Assembly (NCBI RefSeq): GCF_000940805.1 | Contig: NZ_CP007142.1 | Coordinates: forward strand, 844,593-908,592 | DNA length: 64,000 nucleotides | Source of the DNA: Gynuella sunshinyii YC6258 | GTDB taxonomy: Bacteria > Pseudomonadota > Gammaproteobacteria > Pseudomonadales > Natronospirillaceae | Direction: 5' to 3' | Shown here: piece by piece, positions 36,919 through 46,861 of the stretch | How positions within the stretch are numbered: the first letter of the stretch is position 1 | How the letters are laid out: every line of letters starts with the position of its first letter | Translations under genes and position numbers: made by a program | The notes under the pieces: generated by a model | Seen by the model: the letters and a program-made list of their open reading frames with translations, nothing else | The model's database searches: none | What the model was told of the DNA's origin: nothing

Positions 36919-38850
36919 ATGAGTGATCGGTTGTGGGTGAAAAAGCTGCATTCAGCGCTACGCGGCTGTGTCGCGTTTGTGCCGTTAGTGGTTTTGTCAG
37001 TTAGCCAGGTTCAGGCTGGCGACATAAATTATGCCGATGATAATAATCCGTTTAATGTCAGAAGCACCGCTGGTTCAACGGTTTTAATGAATACCGGTCG
37101 TGGGGAAGCGACTAACAAGCAGTTGGCACAAAATATTGCACTTCAGGCTACCGCGACGACATCTTATGTTTCGTCCTGGGAAACACTGAGTGCTGTCAAT
37201 GACAACAGTATACCGGCCCATTCCAATGATAAGAGTAATGGTGCTTATGGTAACTGGAACAATCCCAATTCAATCCAGTGGGTACAATACGATTGGAACC
37301 AGAATTACAGCTTAACCAGTACCGAAGTCTATTGGTTTGATGATAATGGCGGTGTGCTGGTACCGACCACTGCATATCTGCAATATTGGAACGGTAACGG
37401 CTGGATCACTGCCGGAGATATTCCGTTGGAAAAGGACACATTTAACACCCTTTCTCTGGATGGCATTGTGACCAACCGGGTCAGAGTATCGATGTTGAAC
37501 ACTTATGAATCGACCGGAATGCTGGAGTGGCGAGTATACGGAACGACTGACGGAGATGGAGATTCTTCAGAGAGTGTGAGTTTCCCACCGGTTACCAGCG
37601 AATACGAATATGAAGGTATTAATACCGGCAATGCGTTGTATTTCGACTCCGATCATTTCCGTATCTATTATGGAGGCAATGGCCTTTACGGTCCTAAAGG
37701 CAACCTGGGCGAGCATTCCAGACAAGAGTTGCAGATGACGTTGGATTTCCTCGAAGGCGCTTATGACTACTACGTTGATGAGCGTGGATTCCGGTCACCT
37801 GGATTACCCGTGAACTCCAGATTTCAGGGGCCTTATAAGCTGAATGTATATTCCGTTACGGATCTCGATGCTGGTGGGGTGATGGGTTTTGATGCTTATG
37901 CCGGGTTGAGTTATCTGGTGGTGAACTCCAACTATATGGGTGCTGAAGAAGTATATGTTCACGAGTTTGGTCACTCGCTGACACTGTCTGAATATAATTG
38001 GGTTGATAAAGGAAACACCGGTGCCTGGTGGGAAACCACTGCTGAATGGGTGGCAGATACCTATATGGGCAGCTCACAGCACGCCGCCGTAGCCAGACGT
38101 TACGGGCGTTCAACTAACCAGAGCATTCTGGATCCTTATGCGGTCATCGGTCGTTCTTATCTCTCTATCATCCATGCGGATAATCGATATTCCAACTGGC
38201 CGTTCCTGGCCTATCTAAGTAATAACCCTGATGGCTTGAACGGGTTGAACAGTAACGCAGTACAACAGCTGATTCGCCAGTATCAGGGTCAGGAGACACC
38301 GATTCATACCCTTAACCGGATGGTATCGCCTGTGACTGCACAGACAGTAATGGCCTACTACAATGCCCGTTTGGCTTATATGGATATTGGCCGTTCAGCG
38401 GTTCAGCAACGGCTGTTTGATGTAATTAACTACGATGCTTTTAGAGATCAGGCATACCGTAATCTCTATGCTGCCGGCAACTCTGTATATCGTGTTTATG
38501 ACGAACGTAAACCCATGTATGGCGGTAGCAACATCGTTCCGCTGACAATTACCGGCAATGGCACAGTAGACATTCAGGTCAGCAATCTGGGTAATGGTCG
38601 TAGTGATAGTGCTTTTACTGCCATTGTTGCAATACGTTCCTATGACACCGGTGCGATCAGGTATCAGGTGTGCCCGGATGGCCGTGCCACAATCACCGTC
38701 GATGATCGTGAAGAAGCGACACTGGTTGTTACCAATACGCCCACGGCATTGTATACCTATGATGCTTTCAGCAGTCAGGCGGGCGACCCTGAACTGGTGG
38801 GTTTGAATTATCAGGTTCGTCTGAACGGAGCCATGCCGACAGACCTTTGA
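36919..38850 (+). CDS. Secreted zincin with F5/8-type C domain
   Basis: This is a 643-residue exported protein. After a signal peptide (ending near VQA-GD), residues about 65-210 form a discoidin/F5-8C-like carbohydrate-binding domain (NIALQATATTSYVSSWETLSAVND ... RVRVSML ... LEWRVYG). Residues about 240-450 are a zinc-peptidase-like domain with VYVHEFGHSL (HExxH, 348-352) and WWETTAEWVADTY, whose Glu372 or Glu376 may be the third ligand. The rest is beta-rich. It resembles the DUF6055-type proteins, but I would not fix a family. A GGGGAAC site precedes the ATG, and a strong terminator follows. Confidence 0.7.
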   Translation: MSDRLWVKKLHSALRGCVAFVPLVVLSVSQVQAGDINYADDNNPFNVRSTAGSTVLMNTGRGEATNKQLAQNIALQATATTSYVSSWETLSAVNDNSIPAHSNDKSNGAYGNWNNPNSIQWVQYDWNQNYSLTSTEVYWFDDNGGVLVPTTAYLQYWNGNGWITAGDIPLEKDTFNTLSLDGIVTNRVRVSMLNTYESTGMLEWRVYGTTDGDGDSSESVSFPPVTSEYEYEGINTGNALYFDSDHFRIYYGGNGLYGPKGNLGEHSRQELQMTLDFLEGAYDYYVDERGFRSPGLPVNSRFQGPYKLNVYSVTDLDAGGVMGFDAYAGLSYLVVNSNYMGAEEVYVHEFGHSLTLSEYNWVDKGNTGAWWETTAEWVADTYMGSSQHAAVARRYGRSTNQSILDPYAVIGRSYLSIIHADNRYSNWPFLAYLSNNPDGLNGLNSNAVQQLIRQYQGQETPIHTLNRMVSPVTAQTVMAYYNARLAYMDIGRSAVQQRLFDVINYDAFRDQAYRNLYAAGNSVYRVYDERKPMYGGSNIVPLTITGNGTVDIQVSNLGNGRSDSAFTAIVAIRSYDTGAIRYQVCPDGRATITVDDREEATLVVTNTPTALYTYDAFSSQAGDPELVGLNYQVRLNGAMPTDL

Positions 38851-38907
38851 TTTTGATGATGGCCGCGTGAAAACAGCGGCCCAAGAATGCTAGAGCGAGC
38901 ACTATTT

Positions 38908-38931
38908 ACCCGGGCAACCCCGGGTTTTTTT
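38908..38931 (+). terminator. Strong intrinsic terminator
   Basis: Perfect 7-bp arms ACCCGGG (38908-38914) and CCCGGGT (38919-38925) enclose a CAAC tetraloop and are followed by an uninterrupted T run. It ends the secreted zincin transcript and lies just before the stop of the convergent diguanylate cyclase. Confidence 0.9.
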
Positions 38932-38934
38932 ATG

Positions 38935-40446
38935 TCAGCAGGATGGCTCGACCCGGTTGCGACCCTTTTGCTTTGCCATGTAGAGTGCTTTGTCGGCTTT
39001 TTCAAAAGCGGTTTTTTTAGTGTCTTTTTTGTCCACTGTACTGATGCCGAAAGAAACAGTGATCTGAACAGGCTCGCCTTTAAAGTGAAAGTGCGAATGT
39101 GCTATTTTTTCGCGGACATTATTGGCCGCAATATAGGCGTCCTCAAGTCTGGTTTCGGGCATCAGGATGACAAACTCTTCTCCACCATAGCGGGCGATAA
39201 AATCACTCTGGCGAAAATGCCGACGCATCTGCGATGCCAGTATTTTCAGGACCTTGTCACCAGTCAGGTGGCCATAGCTGTCATTGATTCTTTTAAAATG
39301 GTCAACATCTGCCACTAGAATGGTCAATTCTGTGCCATACCGTTTTACCCGGTCACATTCTTCGGTGATGCGACTTTCCCAAGCCCCACGGTTAGGCAAT
39401 CCGGTCAGAGAGTCTGTCATTGCCCGACTGCGCTGTTGTTCCAGTGCCCGTACCGCTGCCTCATGGTTTGCCTCGATATGACGCATTTGCCTGGACAGCT
39501 TGTCCAGTTGTTCGCGTAAAGCCTGTTCGATAACCAGGTGTTCGGCTTTGAACTCGGTGACGGCCTGTTCAATCGACTGCAGTTGTTGTTGCACTGAGTG
39601 TTTGAGTGAGCCAATTTCCCGCTGTTCCCGTAATTGTTGCTGAATATGACTGAAACCCTGATCCAGTTTTTCATGCAGCCGGGTTTCCAGATGGCTTTGC
39701 TGGTCCTGCGAATCGCGGGCAGACAGTAATTGCTGACCAAGTTCCTTGAGTTGTGAGGAAAGACTGATCAGGTAATTTTCGAACGACTGTTGTTCCTCGC
39801 CAACGATACTCAGAATCAACTCCGTCAGGTCGCGGAAAATATCCTCAATTTCATGCCATCTAACGGGAATCAATAGTTTCTGAGATAACTTTTGGGCAGC
39901 CGTTTCAAATTTTTCTGCCACCGGCAGTTGATTCAGCAGATCTGTCAGATGAGCAAGAATAACCCCAGTCATTTGCTCAGTGGATGCTGGCTCTTGGCTT
40001 AAATCGGCGAGTTCATGGTTGTCTGAAGAGAGGTGATTTGGGTGAATTTTCAGCAGCTCTATCAACAGTTCAGGTAGCTGCAGCAGTTTGAGGTCTTCTG
40101 TGTATGGAAAATACGTTGTGGTTTGCTCAGGCAGTAACTCAATCAGTTGTTGCGAATATTGTCTGAGCCCCTGCAGGGAAGAATGTTTGAGCTGGTCAAC
40201 CCTGGCAATTTCCTGGTCGATACGGATCAGCGCATCCGAAATGGATTCGGTCGGACAGTTTTTATCGCGAAGCAGGTCACGCAATTGATCGGACTGATGG
40301 TCAAGCTGGTGGTCCAGACCATCCGCGGCCAGACTGACCTGAACCAGTCCCCGCCGCAGAATTTCAAGCCGCTGTTGATAAACAGTTTGATCGTTATCAT
40401 GCTGTTCAATCAGCTGAAAGTACTTCTCTTTCCAGTCGTCTGCCAT
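38935..40446 (-). CDS. Diguanylate cyclase
   Basis: This cytoplasmic GGDEF protein has about 503 residues. A long N-terminal portion (about 1-330) is Gln/Leu-rich and predicted coiled coil with no membrane segment; the GGDEF domain is at about 335-500. The active-site motif is GGEEF (RYGGEEFVILMP), so c-di-GMP synthesis is expected. An RQSD I-site lies five residues before it, indicating product inhibition. The start is the ATG at 40446 (MADDWKEK) or 40458; neither has a strong ribosome site. It is 100 bp downstream of ridA, separated from it by a terminator. Confidence 0.9.
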   Translation of the reverse strand: MADDWKEKYFQLIEQHDNDQTVYQQRLEILRRGLVQVSLAADGLDHQLDHQSDQLRDLLRDKNCPTESISDALIRIDQEIARVDQLKHSSLQGLRQYSQQLIELLPEQTTTYFPYTEDLKLLQLPELLIELLKIHPNHLSSDNHELADLSQEPASTEQMTGVILAHLTDLLNQLPVAEKFETAAQKLSQKLLIPVRWHEIEDIFRDLTELILSIVGEEQQSFENYLISLSSQLKELGQQLLSARDSQDQQSHLETRLHEKLDQGFSHIQQQLREQREIGSLKHSVQQQLQSIEQAVTEFKAEHLVIEQALREQLDKLSRQMRHIEANHEAAVRALEQQRSRAMTDSLTGLPNRGAWESRITEECDRVKRYGTELTILVADVDHFKRINDSYGHLTGDKVLKILASQMRRHFRQSDFIARYGGEEFVILMPETRLEDAYIAANNVREKIAHSHFHFKGEPVQITVSFGISTVDKKDTKKTAFEKADKALYMAKQKGRNRVEPSC

Positions 40447-40472
40447 GAACTCATACAAATAAAAGCATTTAT

Positions 40473-40530
40473 AAAAAGTGTAGCTGGTCTGGCATATATT
40501 GGCAGAGATTTTGGACCAGTGCCGCTACAC
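40473..40530 (-). terminator. Terminator after ridA
   Basis: On the minus strand GTGTAG (40530-40525) pairs with CTACAC (40483-40478), and CTGGTC (40519-40514) with GACCAG (40489-40484), with a small internal bulge. TTTTTAT follows at 40477-40472. It ends the ridA transcript before the diguanylate cyclase gene, so the latter probably has its own promoter or depends on read-through. Confidence 0.7.
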
Positions 40531-40545
40531 AGCAGGGTCAGTGGC

Positions 40546-40938
40546 TTACTTGAGGACCAGCACAGCATCCATTTCCACTTGCACGCCTTTTGGCAAAGCC
40601 GAGACTTCCACAGCGGCTCTGGCTGGATAAGGTTGATTGACGAACTCGGCCATGACTTCATTCAGAACCGCAAAATTGCTCAGATCGGTCATGAAAATAT
40701 TAAGTTTGACCAGATCAGTCAGAGAACCACCAGCAGCTTCAGCCACTGCCTGCAGGTTTTTAAAAACCTGAGTCGCCTGAGCCCGGAAATCCTCAGAAAC
40801 CACTTCCATCGTTGTTGGGTCCAGTGGAATCTGGCCAGACATATAAACGGTTTCACCGGCTTTGACTGCCTGTGAATAGGTTCCAATGGCGGCAGGTGCG
40901 TTCTCAGTACTGATCACTTGTTTGTTGCTCACGGTCAT
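40546..40938 (-). CDS. ridA: RidA-family enamine/imine deaminase
   Basis: RidA hydrolyses reactive 2-aminoacrylate-type enamines released by PLP enzymes. The 130-residue length, [15 protein letters not shown], the invariant Arg in [21 protein letters not shown] and the closing VLVLK are typical. It forms trimers in known cases. It faces speA across 200 bp. Confidence 0.95.
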   Translation of the reverse strand: MTVSNKQVISTENAPAAIGTYSQAVKAGETVYMSGQIPLDPTTMEVVSEDFRAQATQVFKNLQAVAEAAGGSLTDLVKLNIFMTDLSNFAVLNEVMAEFVNQPYPARAAVEVSALPKGVQVEMDAVLVLK

Positions 40939-41141
40939 TCCTCTTCTGACTGGGTGAAAAATGGGGGTCGATCAAAGCCGGAATTCTGCCACTTTAACCG
41001 TGATGTTTCATTAAACATTGCAGTGGAGTGTACTAATGAGGGTCTTCAGCATCGATAACCCAATGGCTGAATACAAACAGGTTTGGCTATGCTTATGGGT
41101 AACGTTAAACTCGCCGCAGTTTATCACTATCGGACAAGCGC

Positions 41142-43028
41142 ATGAGCACTGAAGGTATCGCAGAAATCTATAATATTGCCCACTGGGGTGATGGTTATTT
41201 TGATATTTCGGCACAAGGACAGGTCAGAGTATTGGATCATGAACTCCACCATCAGGTGGTGTTGCAGGATATCGTCAATCACGCTCAACAGCAGGGGCTG
41301 CAATTGCCACTGCTGGTCCGCTTTCCGCATATTCTGCATGATCGGGTGAAGCGTTTGCACCAGGCATTTGCTGAGGCCATTCATGAGCTGGAATATCAGG
41401 GTGAATACACCCCCGTTTATCCGGTAAAAGTCAATCAGCAACGTCGGGTGATAGAGGAGATTATTCAGGGCCAGCTAAAAAGCCTGCAACCGGCCCGTCT
41501 TGGACTGGAAGCCGGTACCAAGCCGGAACTGCTGGCCGTCATGACGGAAGCGCACTTGGCGCCGGCCACCATCATCTGTAACGGTTACAAAGACGAAAGC
41601 TATATTGAGTTGGCACTGATTGCCGAGAAGCTGGGGCATCAGACTTTCATTGTTATTGAGAAATCCGGTGAACTGGAGCTGGTGCTAAAAGTGGCAGAAC
41701 GCTTGCGAATCAGCCCGCGCATTGGTTTTCGTTCCCGGCTTGCATCGGTTGGCAAGGGCTATTGGCAGAATACTGGTGGCGAAAAGTCCAAATTTGGTCT
41801 CACCGCGCAGGAAATTGTCAATCTGGTTAATAAGTTACAGGCCCGGGGACAGCTGTCATGCCTGCAGCTATTGCACTTTCATCTGGGGTCCCAGATCGCC
41901 AATATCGCCGATATCCAGCGGGGATTGCAGGAATGCAGTCACTTTTATACCGAACTGATGGCTATGGGGGCCAATATCCAGTGGGTGGATGTCGGTGGAG
42001 GTTTGGGTGTCGACTATGAAGGTACCCGTTCACGCAGTCTGTGTTCGATCAACTACAGTCTCAAGGAATATGCCCGTGCCGTGGTGCAGGCATTTGCCGC
42101 TGCCAGTCGCGAGATGGAGCTGCCTTGCCCGAATATAGTCACTGAATCGGGTCGGGCGGTAACGGCTCATCATGCGGTGCTGATCACCAATACAGTGGAT
42201 CAGGAAAACAAGGTCAATCTGACCCGGATGCCGTTAAACAGTGACCATGTCTTAATCGATGAGCTACTGAGCTGTCAGCTGGATCTTGATTCACGTAAGC
42301 GCTCACTCACCGAAATCTATCATCAGATCACCCAGGTGCAGGATCAGGCCAAGCAGCTTTTCTGCCTCGGGCAGCTGCGGCTGCAGGAACGGGCCGACAT
42401 TGAAAACCTGAGTGGTCAGTTACTGGCAGAATTGAAGAAACGACTGGATGTGGGAAAACGCAACCATGCAGAGATTTTCAATCATCTGAATGAGGTTCTG
42501 GCAGACAAGCTGTTCGTGAATTTTTCGGTGTTCCAGTCTTTGCCGGATGTGTGGGGATTGGAGCAGATTTTTCCGATTATGCCCCTCAATTATCTCAATC
42601 GCCCGATTACCCAGCGGGCAGTGATTCAGGATATCACCTGTGACAGTGATGGCCGGATCGATTTATACGTCGATGGCGAGGGGGTTGAATCCACTCTGCC
42701 GATGCCCCAAACCTCCGCCGATGAAGAGATTCTGTTGGGTTTCTTTATGGTTGGTGCCTATCAGGAAATTCTGGGTGACATGCATAACCTGTTCGGAGAT
42801 ACCGATTCTGTTGATGCCTACTTCGATGATCAGGGAGCGCTGCAACTGAAACACGGACGTAAGGGCGATACCATGGCAGCGGTGCTGAAGTATGTGGATT
42901 TCGATCCCGAGGTCATGATGCGCAACTTTACCGCACAAGTTAAACGCAGCAGTCTGAGTGATGAGCAGCGGCAGGATTTTCTGACCCTGGTGCAGGAGAG
43001 CTTCGAAGGCCGCACCTACCTTAGCTGA
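41142..43028 (+). CDS. speA: Biosynthetic arginine decarboxylase
   Basis: SpeA decarboxylates arginine to agmatine, the first step of the agmatine route to putrescine. The 628-residue length fits the PLP-dependent fold-III family: the PLP lysine is in PVYPVKVNQQ (near residue 98), the barrel shows GLEAGTKPEL and the His-containing LLHFHLGSQI, and VDVGGGLGVDYEGT precedes the phosphate-binding region. The carboxyl domain has GEGVESTLPMP and DAYFDDQGAL. speB is not in this window. Confidence 0.95.
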   Translation: MSTEGIAEIYNIAHWGDGYFDISAQGQVRVLDHELHHQVVLQDIVNHAQQQGLQLPLLVRFPHILHDRVKRLHQAFAEAIHELEYQGEYTPVYPVKVNQQRRVIEEIIQGQLKSLQPARLGLEAGTKPELLAVMTEAHLAPATIICNGYKDESYIELALIAEKLGHQTFIVIEKSGELELVLKVAERLRISPRIGFRSRLASVGKGYWQNTGGEKSKFGLTAQEIVNLVNKLQARGQLSCLQLLHFHLGSQIANIADIQRGLQECSHFYTELMAMGANIQWVDVGGGLGVDYEGTRSRSLCSINYSLKEYARAVVQAFAAASREMELPCPNIVTESGRAVTAHHAVLITNTVDQENKVNLTRMPLNSDHVLIDELLSCQLDLDSRKRSLTEIYHQITQVQDQAKQLFCLGQLRLQERADIENLSGQLLAELKKRLDVGKRNHAEIFNHLNEVLADKLFVNFSVFQSLPDVWGLEQIFPIMPLNYLNRPITQRAVIQDITCDSDGRIDLYVDGEGVESTLPMPQTSADEEILLGFFMVGAYQEILGDMHNLFGDTDSVDAYFDDQGALQLKHGRKGDTMAAVLKYVDFDPEVMMRNFTAQVKRSSLSDEQRQDFLTLVQESFEGRTYLS

Positions 43029-43048
43029 AGGCACTGGTGCGGGTATGT

Positions 43049-43066
43049 CCGCCCTTCCCTGGGCGG
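43049..43066. terminator. Hairpin between convergent speA and glucanase genes
   Basis: Perfect 6-bp GC-rich arms CCGCCC (43049-43054) and GGGCGG (43061-43066) surround a TTCCCT loop. They lie between the two stop codons. No T run follows, so this is a modest candidate for both transcripts. Confidence 0.45.
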
Positions 43067-43072
43067 TAGAGA

Positions 43073-46000
43073 TTATGATTTGCGTCTTCTGCCTAGCAAC
43101 CACAGCGGGATCATCAGGCCCAATACTATTGAACCAGCCCCACCGGCACTGTCTGTAGCGCCGGTGTCTGGTTCAGCTGCATTGTCAGCTGGACCATCCT
43201 GCTTGGCATCTGCGTTGTCACCGGCAATAGGGGATGTTGCGGTGGTGGACCGAAAGGTATAGCGACTCCAGGCAGTGTCGTAAGCGAGGCCGTTAATCAC
43301 CGTAAAGAAATAATCGACCACGTCGTTGGCGCTCAGATTCGGAATTTCGTAGCTGAAGTCACCATCGCCTTTGGTCATGGACACATTCATTTGAACGCCA
43401 CCGTTGACGATATAGTGCAGATCGATTTTGCTCGCATCCACTGCAGCGGTGACCATCAGAGAGCTGCCCTCTTCATTCAAACAAAAATCCTGGCAGTTGC
43501 CCTGACCGGCACCGCTACCGGCCCCAAAGACATACTGAGACCAGTCTGTGTCATATGCAGAGTCATCAATCACCGTGAAGAAGTAATCCACGACATCATT
43601 ATTGAGCAGGCCCGAGATCTTGTATTCAAAGGCGCCCCCACTTTTGCTCATGGCTACATTCAATTGGGTGCCGCCATTCACTTTGTAATGGAAATCAACC
43701 AGTGATGCATCCACGGCGGCAGTGACGACCAGAGTGTCTCCCTGTTCTTCAAAGCAGAAGGTCTGACAGTCAGTCTGACCATTGCTGGTGGTGGTAAAAC
43801 GAACAGTGGCGGCGGCTGAACTCTGGCCTGCTGTATCGAAGGCCTGCACTGATACCAGGTATTCCACGCCGGCAGACAGGCCGGTCAGTGTCAGACTTGT
43901 AGTCTTAAGCTCATGGGTCTGCAAAACCGAACCCTGCTGGCTTACCGTCACCTGATAATGATCGATGCCATAGTCGTCTGTCGCTGCGACCCAGCTGATG
44001 CTGGCACCGTTGTTGGTGATATTGGTGGTCGTCAGTTGGGTTGGGGTTGTGGGAGCTGTATCTCCACCTGAAGAATAATCGGTTGTGAAAGAGGTTGTTG
44101 TCGCGGTGGACTGATTGCCGCTGGCGTCACGGGCAATAATGCTCACGGTGTAGTCAGTCGAGGCGGTCAGACCGGTCAGGCTCAGATGAGTATCTTTCAC
44201 GGTATAACGACTGTCTCCTGGAGTAACGGTGACCAGATAATCCGCCACGCCAATATTGTCGGTGGCGGGCAGCCAGCTTAACTGGGCGCTGGTGGCGGTA
44301 ATTTGCGCCACAGTCATCGTGCCTGCTGGATAAGGAGCTTCGGTATCGCTTTGCTGGGAGTCCGGCATGTCACCAGTGACTTTACGACCGAAACTGTTGG
44401 CTGCCACCAAAATGGCCATTCCATCAGAGAATGTAACCAGTTTGGGAGTATCGCCGTAGTTATAGGCCAGGTACGTCAATTGACCGTTTTTCTCAAATAC
44501 CATGGCTGCCGGATAGTCAGAGGAGACTGTGCCATCACCGGATTTCAGGTGTCCCAGCTGGCGCCAGGAGTTGATCCAGTGATAAGTATGGGCCATGGAT
44601 TCGCCTGACTCCACGGTATAGTCGAAATTCCGGCTGTTGAAGTCAGCAACGGCGGCATCAGCATCGGTCATGGCCAGGATGTTCCACCAGATGTCTGACC
44701 ATTCACCGCTGGCAAGTCCGGAAGGTTTGCCGTTGGATGATTCCTTCAGGCCGAGGGTGACATAATCAGCGAGATAATCCGGATGTTGGCCGATATGCAT
44801 GACCAGTGGATTCAATGGCAATCCCTGAATACCAAGAATATGTGCATAGGCACCACTGAACCAGGTGGAAAAGACCATACCATTGCCCCAGATGATTGAG
44901 GTGGTCATTTTGTCGTATTCGGCGGGGAAGTTATCGTAGTCGCTGCCAAGCCCGCGATAGCGGTCGATATTGTTCCAGTATTCCCAATAGGAAGCGGCCG
45001 AGGACGCATGCAGGTACATACCCCGTTGGGTCAGTTCGTCGTTACCGGTAATCAGACCATAGAGCACGATTGCCCCATAGGCGTTGGCGGCTTCTGAGGT
45101 GGATTCATTGTTATTGCCCAGGACGAAATTGGCGTGCCCGGAAGCCCAGGAAAAGCCGTTGGCCGGATCAAAGTTGCGGGTATAAGGGAACATGGGATCG
45201 TTACGACCGGCGGCATAGTCACGAATCAGCAGTTCGACCATGCTGCCCCAGGCATCCGGTGCGCACCAGCTTTTGTCAGTACGGCAGATTTCTGCGGCGG
45301 CCCGGACAAAATAACCATAATGGAAATGGTGATCATTCAGCTGCTGTTGCGATCCGAAGCTTTCAGAAAAGCCCAACAGCGTATTCCACTGGTCGTCGTA
45401 GGCGAAGTATTTCGTGGCGTCAGGCTGGCCGTTATGAGTAGCAGTAAACCAGTCTTCCAGCTCCGCCTTCAGCCAGCTGATCAGCCGATCGTGCTCGCTG
45501 GTCATGCCGTGTTGCTGCGCCAGTGCCGCCAGTTCAGCCACTTTGCCGTAGTTTTTCCCGGCCCAGTAGGTGTCGGTCGCGGTATTCCAGGATGATTCCC
45601 CACGATCGACGAAATCAGTTATCAGACTTTTGAGTTTACCAACATCATATCCGGCGGTATCACTGCCAGGTAGAGAAGGCAACACACCAATGAATGGCAG
45701 TTCGTAACTGAACTGGGAAAGTGCGCTAAAGCGGACAATACCCCTGGAGCTGCGGGCTTTGTAGCCGGAGGAGGAAGTGTTCTGATCATTTTTCCATTGC
45801 AGCGGCATCTGACCGGCCATGGTGGTCACTTCCTGGTCCTGAAACAGATAGTGTTGCTGAATACGGACGCTGTTATCGGCCAGATCGACGTCATAGTCGA
45901 TACGCACTTCATCCACCCGGTTCAGAGCCAGGGCGGCAAAATCATTGATCATGGCTGCCGAAGGCAGGCCATCATCGACAGGCAGCCATACTGCCGTGAA

Positions 46001-46861
46001 ATGACCGCTGTTATTGCTGGCGGTGACGCTGGCGGCGTTGACGTTGCTGTACTGAGTGTCACCTTCACCAACTATCAAAAAGCTGTTGCGGTTACTGGCG
46101 ACCTCGGTCCAGATGCCCAGTTTATTGCTGTTCTGATAGAACAAACCCCGTTCCGGGCCATCACCGCCACGGGTATTAATCTTTAATTGCCCGCTGAGGA
46201 CATCGATAAACACATAAGGCGAGCCATACACAAACGTTGCCCGCATAACCGCTGTGCTGCCATCACGCCATTCGACAGTCATACTGCCATCACTGTAATC
46301 ATAGAGACTGGCATCGAGGTTGCTGTGTGCGGTATTGGCGAACGCAATGCCGTCAAATACTTCACTGAATGGGTCGGGAATGGAGTACTGCCAGGCATTG
46401 TTGCCATCGTATTTCAAGCCATTGGGTATCCCCATCATTCGGAAGCCAAGATTGGTAATCCGGGCAGTAATCGGATCGGGGGTGATATAGCCGGCTTTGC
46501 TGCTGTCGCCGACAGGCATTTCTCCGTAGAAGGAAACTGAGCCCCACCACCGGTGAGTGGCGGTTGGTTGGTCGGAGGCTGGTCCGCTTAGTTGAGGGAT
46601 TAATGGTTTCGGCGCACCAATAATGCCTGAAGGAGGGTTACAGCCGTCGATACCGGGTTCAACTATACCGGCATTTTGAATCCAGTAACCATAGTCGATG
46701 GAGCATGTATATCCCTCCGGGTTGGCTTGATTACTAATGCTACCCGATCCTACAGAGGTAATGGCTGCGTGTACCGGTGTGCAGAGAGTACCTACAACCA
46801 CACTGCTGATCAGCATAGTGGTCTGGCATCGTTCCCAGATGTTTTTCTTATTGTGTTGCAT
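43073..46861 (-). CDS. Secreted GH81 endo-1,3-beta-glucanase, multidomain
   Basis: This 1262-residue laminarinase-type enzyme has a signal peptide at 1-32. The GH81 catalytic region is about 75-830, with HHFHYGYF near 511-518 (general acid Asp510 just before) and the Glu pair in NNNESTSEAAN near 583-592. Two fibronectin III domains follow (about 844-928 and 935-1025), then two related 85-residue domains at about 1031-1113 and 1122-1204 (both VTAAVDAS...HY.VNGG and VDYFFTVI), which look like CBM56 1,3-glucan binders. The tail GGAGSIVLGLMIPLWLLGRRRK (GlyGly, helix, basic) looks like a GlyGly-CTERM sorting signal cut by rhombosortase. It is convergent with speA. Confidence 0.88.
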   Translation of the reverse strand: MQHNKKNIWERCQTTMLISSVVVGTLCTPVHAAITSVGSGSISNQANPEGYTCSIDYGYWIQNAGIVEPGIDGCNPPSGIIGAPKPLIPQLSGPASDQPTATHRWWGSVSFYGEMPVGDSSKAGYITPDPITARITNLGFRMMGIPNGLKYDGNNAWQYSIPDPFSEVFDGIAFANTAHSNLDASLYDYSDGSMTVEWRDGSTAVMRATFVYGSPYVFIDVLSGQLKINTRGGDGPERGLFYQNSNKLGIWTEVASNRNSFLIVGEGDTQYSNVNAASVTASNNSGHFTAVWLPVDDGLPSAAMINDFAALALNRVDEVRIDYDVDLADNSVRIQQHYLFQDQEVTTMAGQMPLQWKNDQNTSSSGYKARSSRGIVRFSALSQFSYELPFIGVLPSLPGSDTAGYDVGKLKSLITDFVDRGESSWNTATDTYWAGKNYGKVAELAALAQQHGMTSEHDRLISWLKAELEDWFTATHNGQPDATKYFAYDDQWNTLLGFSESFGSQQQLNDHHFHYGYFVRAAAEICRTDKSWCAPDAWGSMVELLIRDYAAGRNDPMFPYTRNFDPANGFSWASGHANFVLGNNNESTSEAANAYGAIVLYGLITGNDELTQRGMYLHASSAASYWEYWNNIDRYRGLGSDYDNFPAEYDKMTTSIIWGNGMVFSTWFSGAYAHILGIQGLPLNPLVMHIGQHPDYLADYVTLGLKESSNGKPSGLASGEWSDIWWNILAMTDADAAVADFNSRNFDYTVESGESMAHTYHWINSWRQLGHLKSGDGTVSSDYPAAMVFEKNGQLTYLAYNYGDTPKLVTFSDGMAILVAANSFGRKVTGDMPDSQQSDTEAPYPAGTMTVAQITATSAQLSWLPATDNIGVADYLVTVTPGDSRYTVKDTHLSLTGLTASTDYTVSIIARDASGNQSTATTTSFTTDYSSGGDTAPTTPTQLTTTNITNNGASISWVAATDDYGIDHYQVTVSQQGSVLQTHELKTTSLTLTGLSAGVEYLVSVQAFDTAGQSSAAATVRFTTTSNGQTDCQTFCFEEQGDTLVVTAAVDASLVDFHYKVNGGTQLNVAMSKSGGAFEYKISGLLNNDVVDYFFTVIDDSAYDTDWSQYVFGAGSGAGQGNCQDFCLNEEGSSLMVTAAVDASKIDLHYIVNGGVQMNVSMTKGDGDFSYEIPNLSANDVVDYFFTVINGLAYDTAWSRYTFRSTTATSPIAGDNADAKQDGPADNAAEPDTGATDSAGGAGSIVLGLMIPLWLLGRRRKS

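Noticed and set aside
43391-46540. Several 100-150-codon plus-strand frames opposite the glucanase
   Set aside because: They are shadows of the GH81 gene; none has a ribosome site or family motif.
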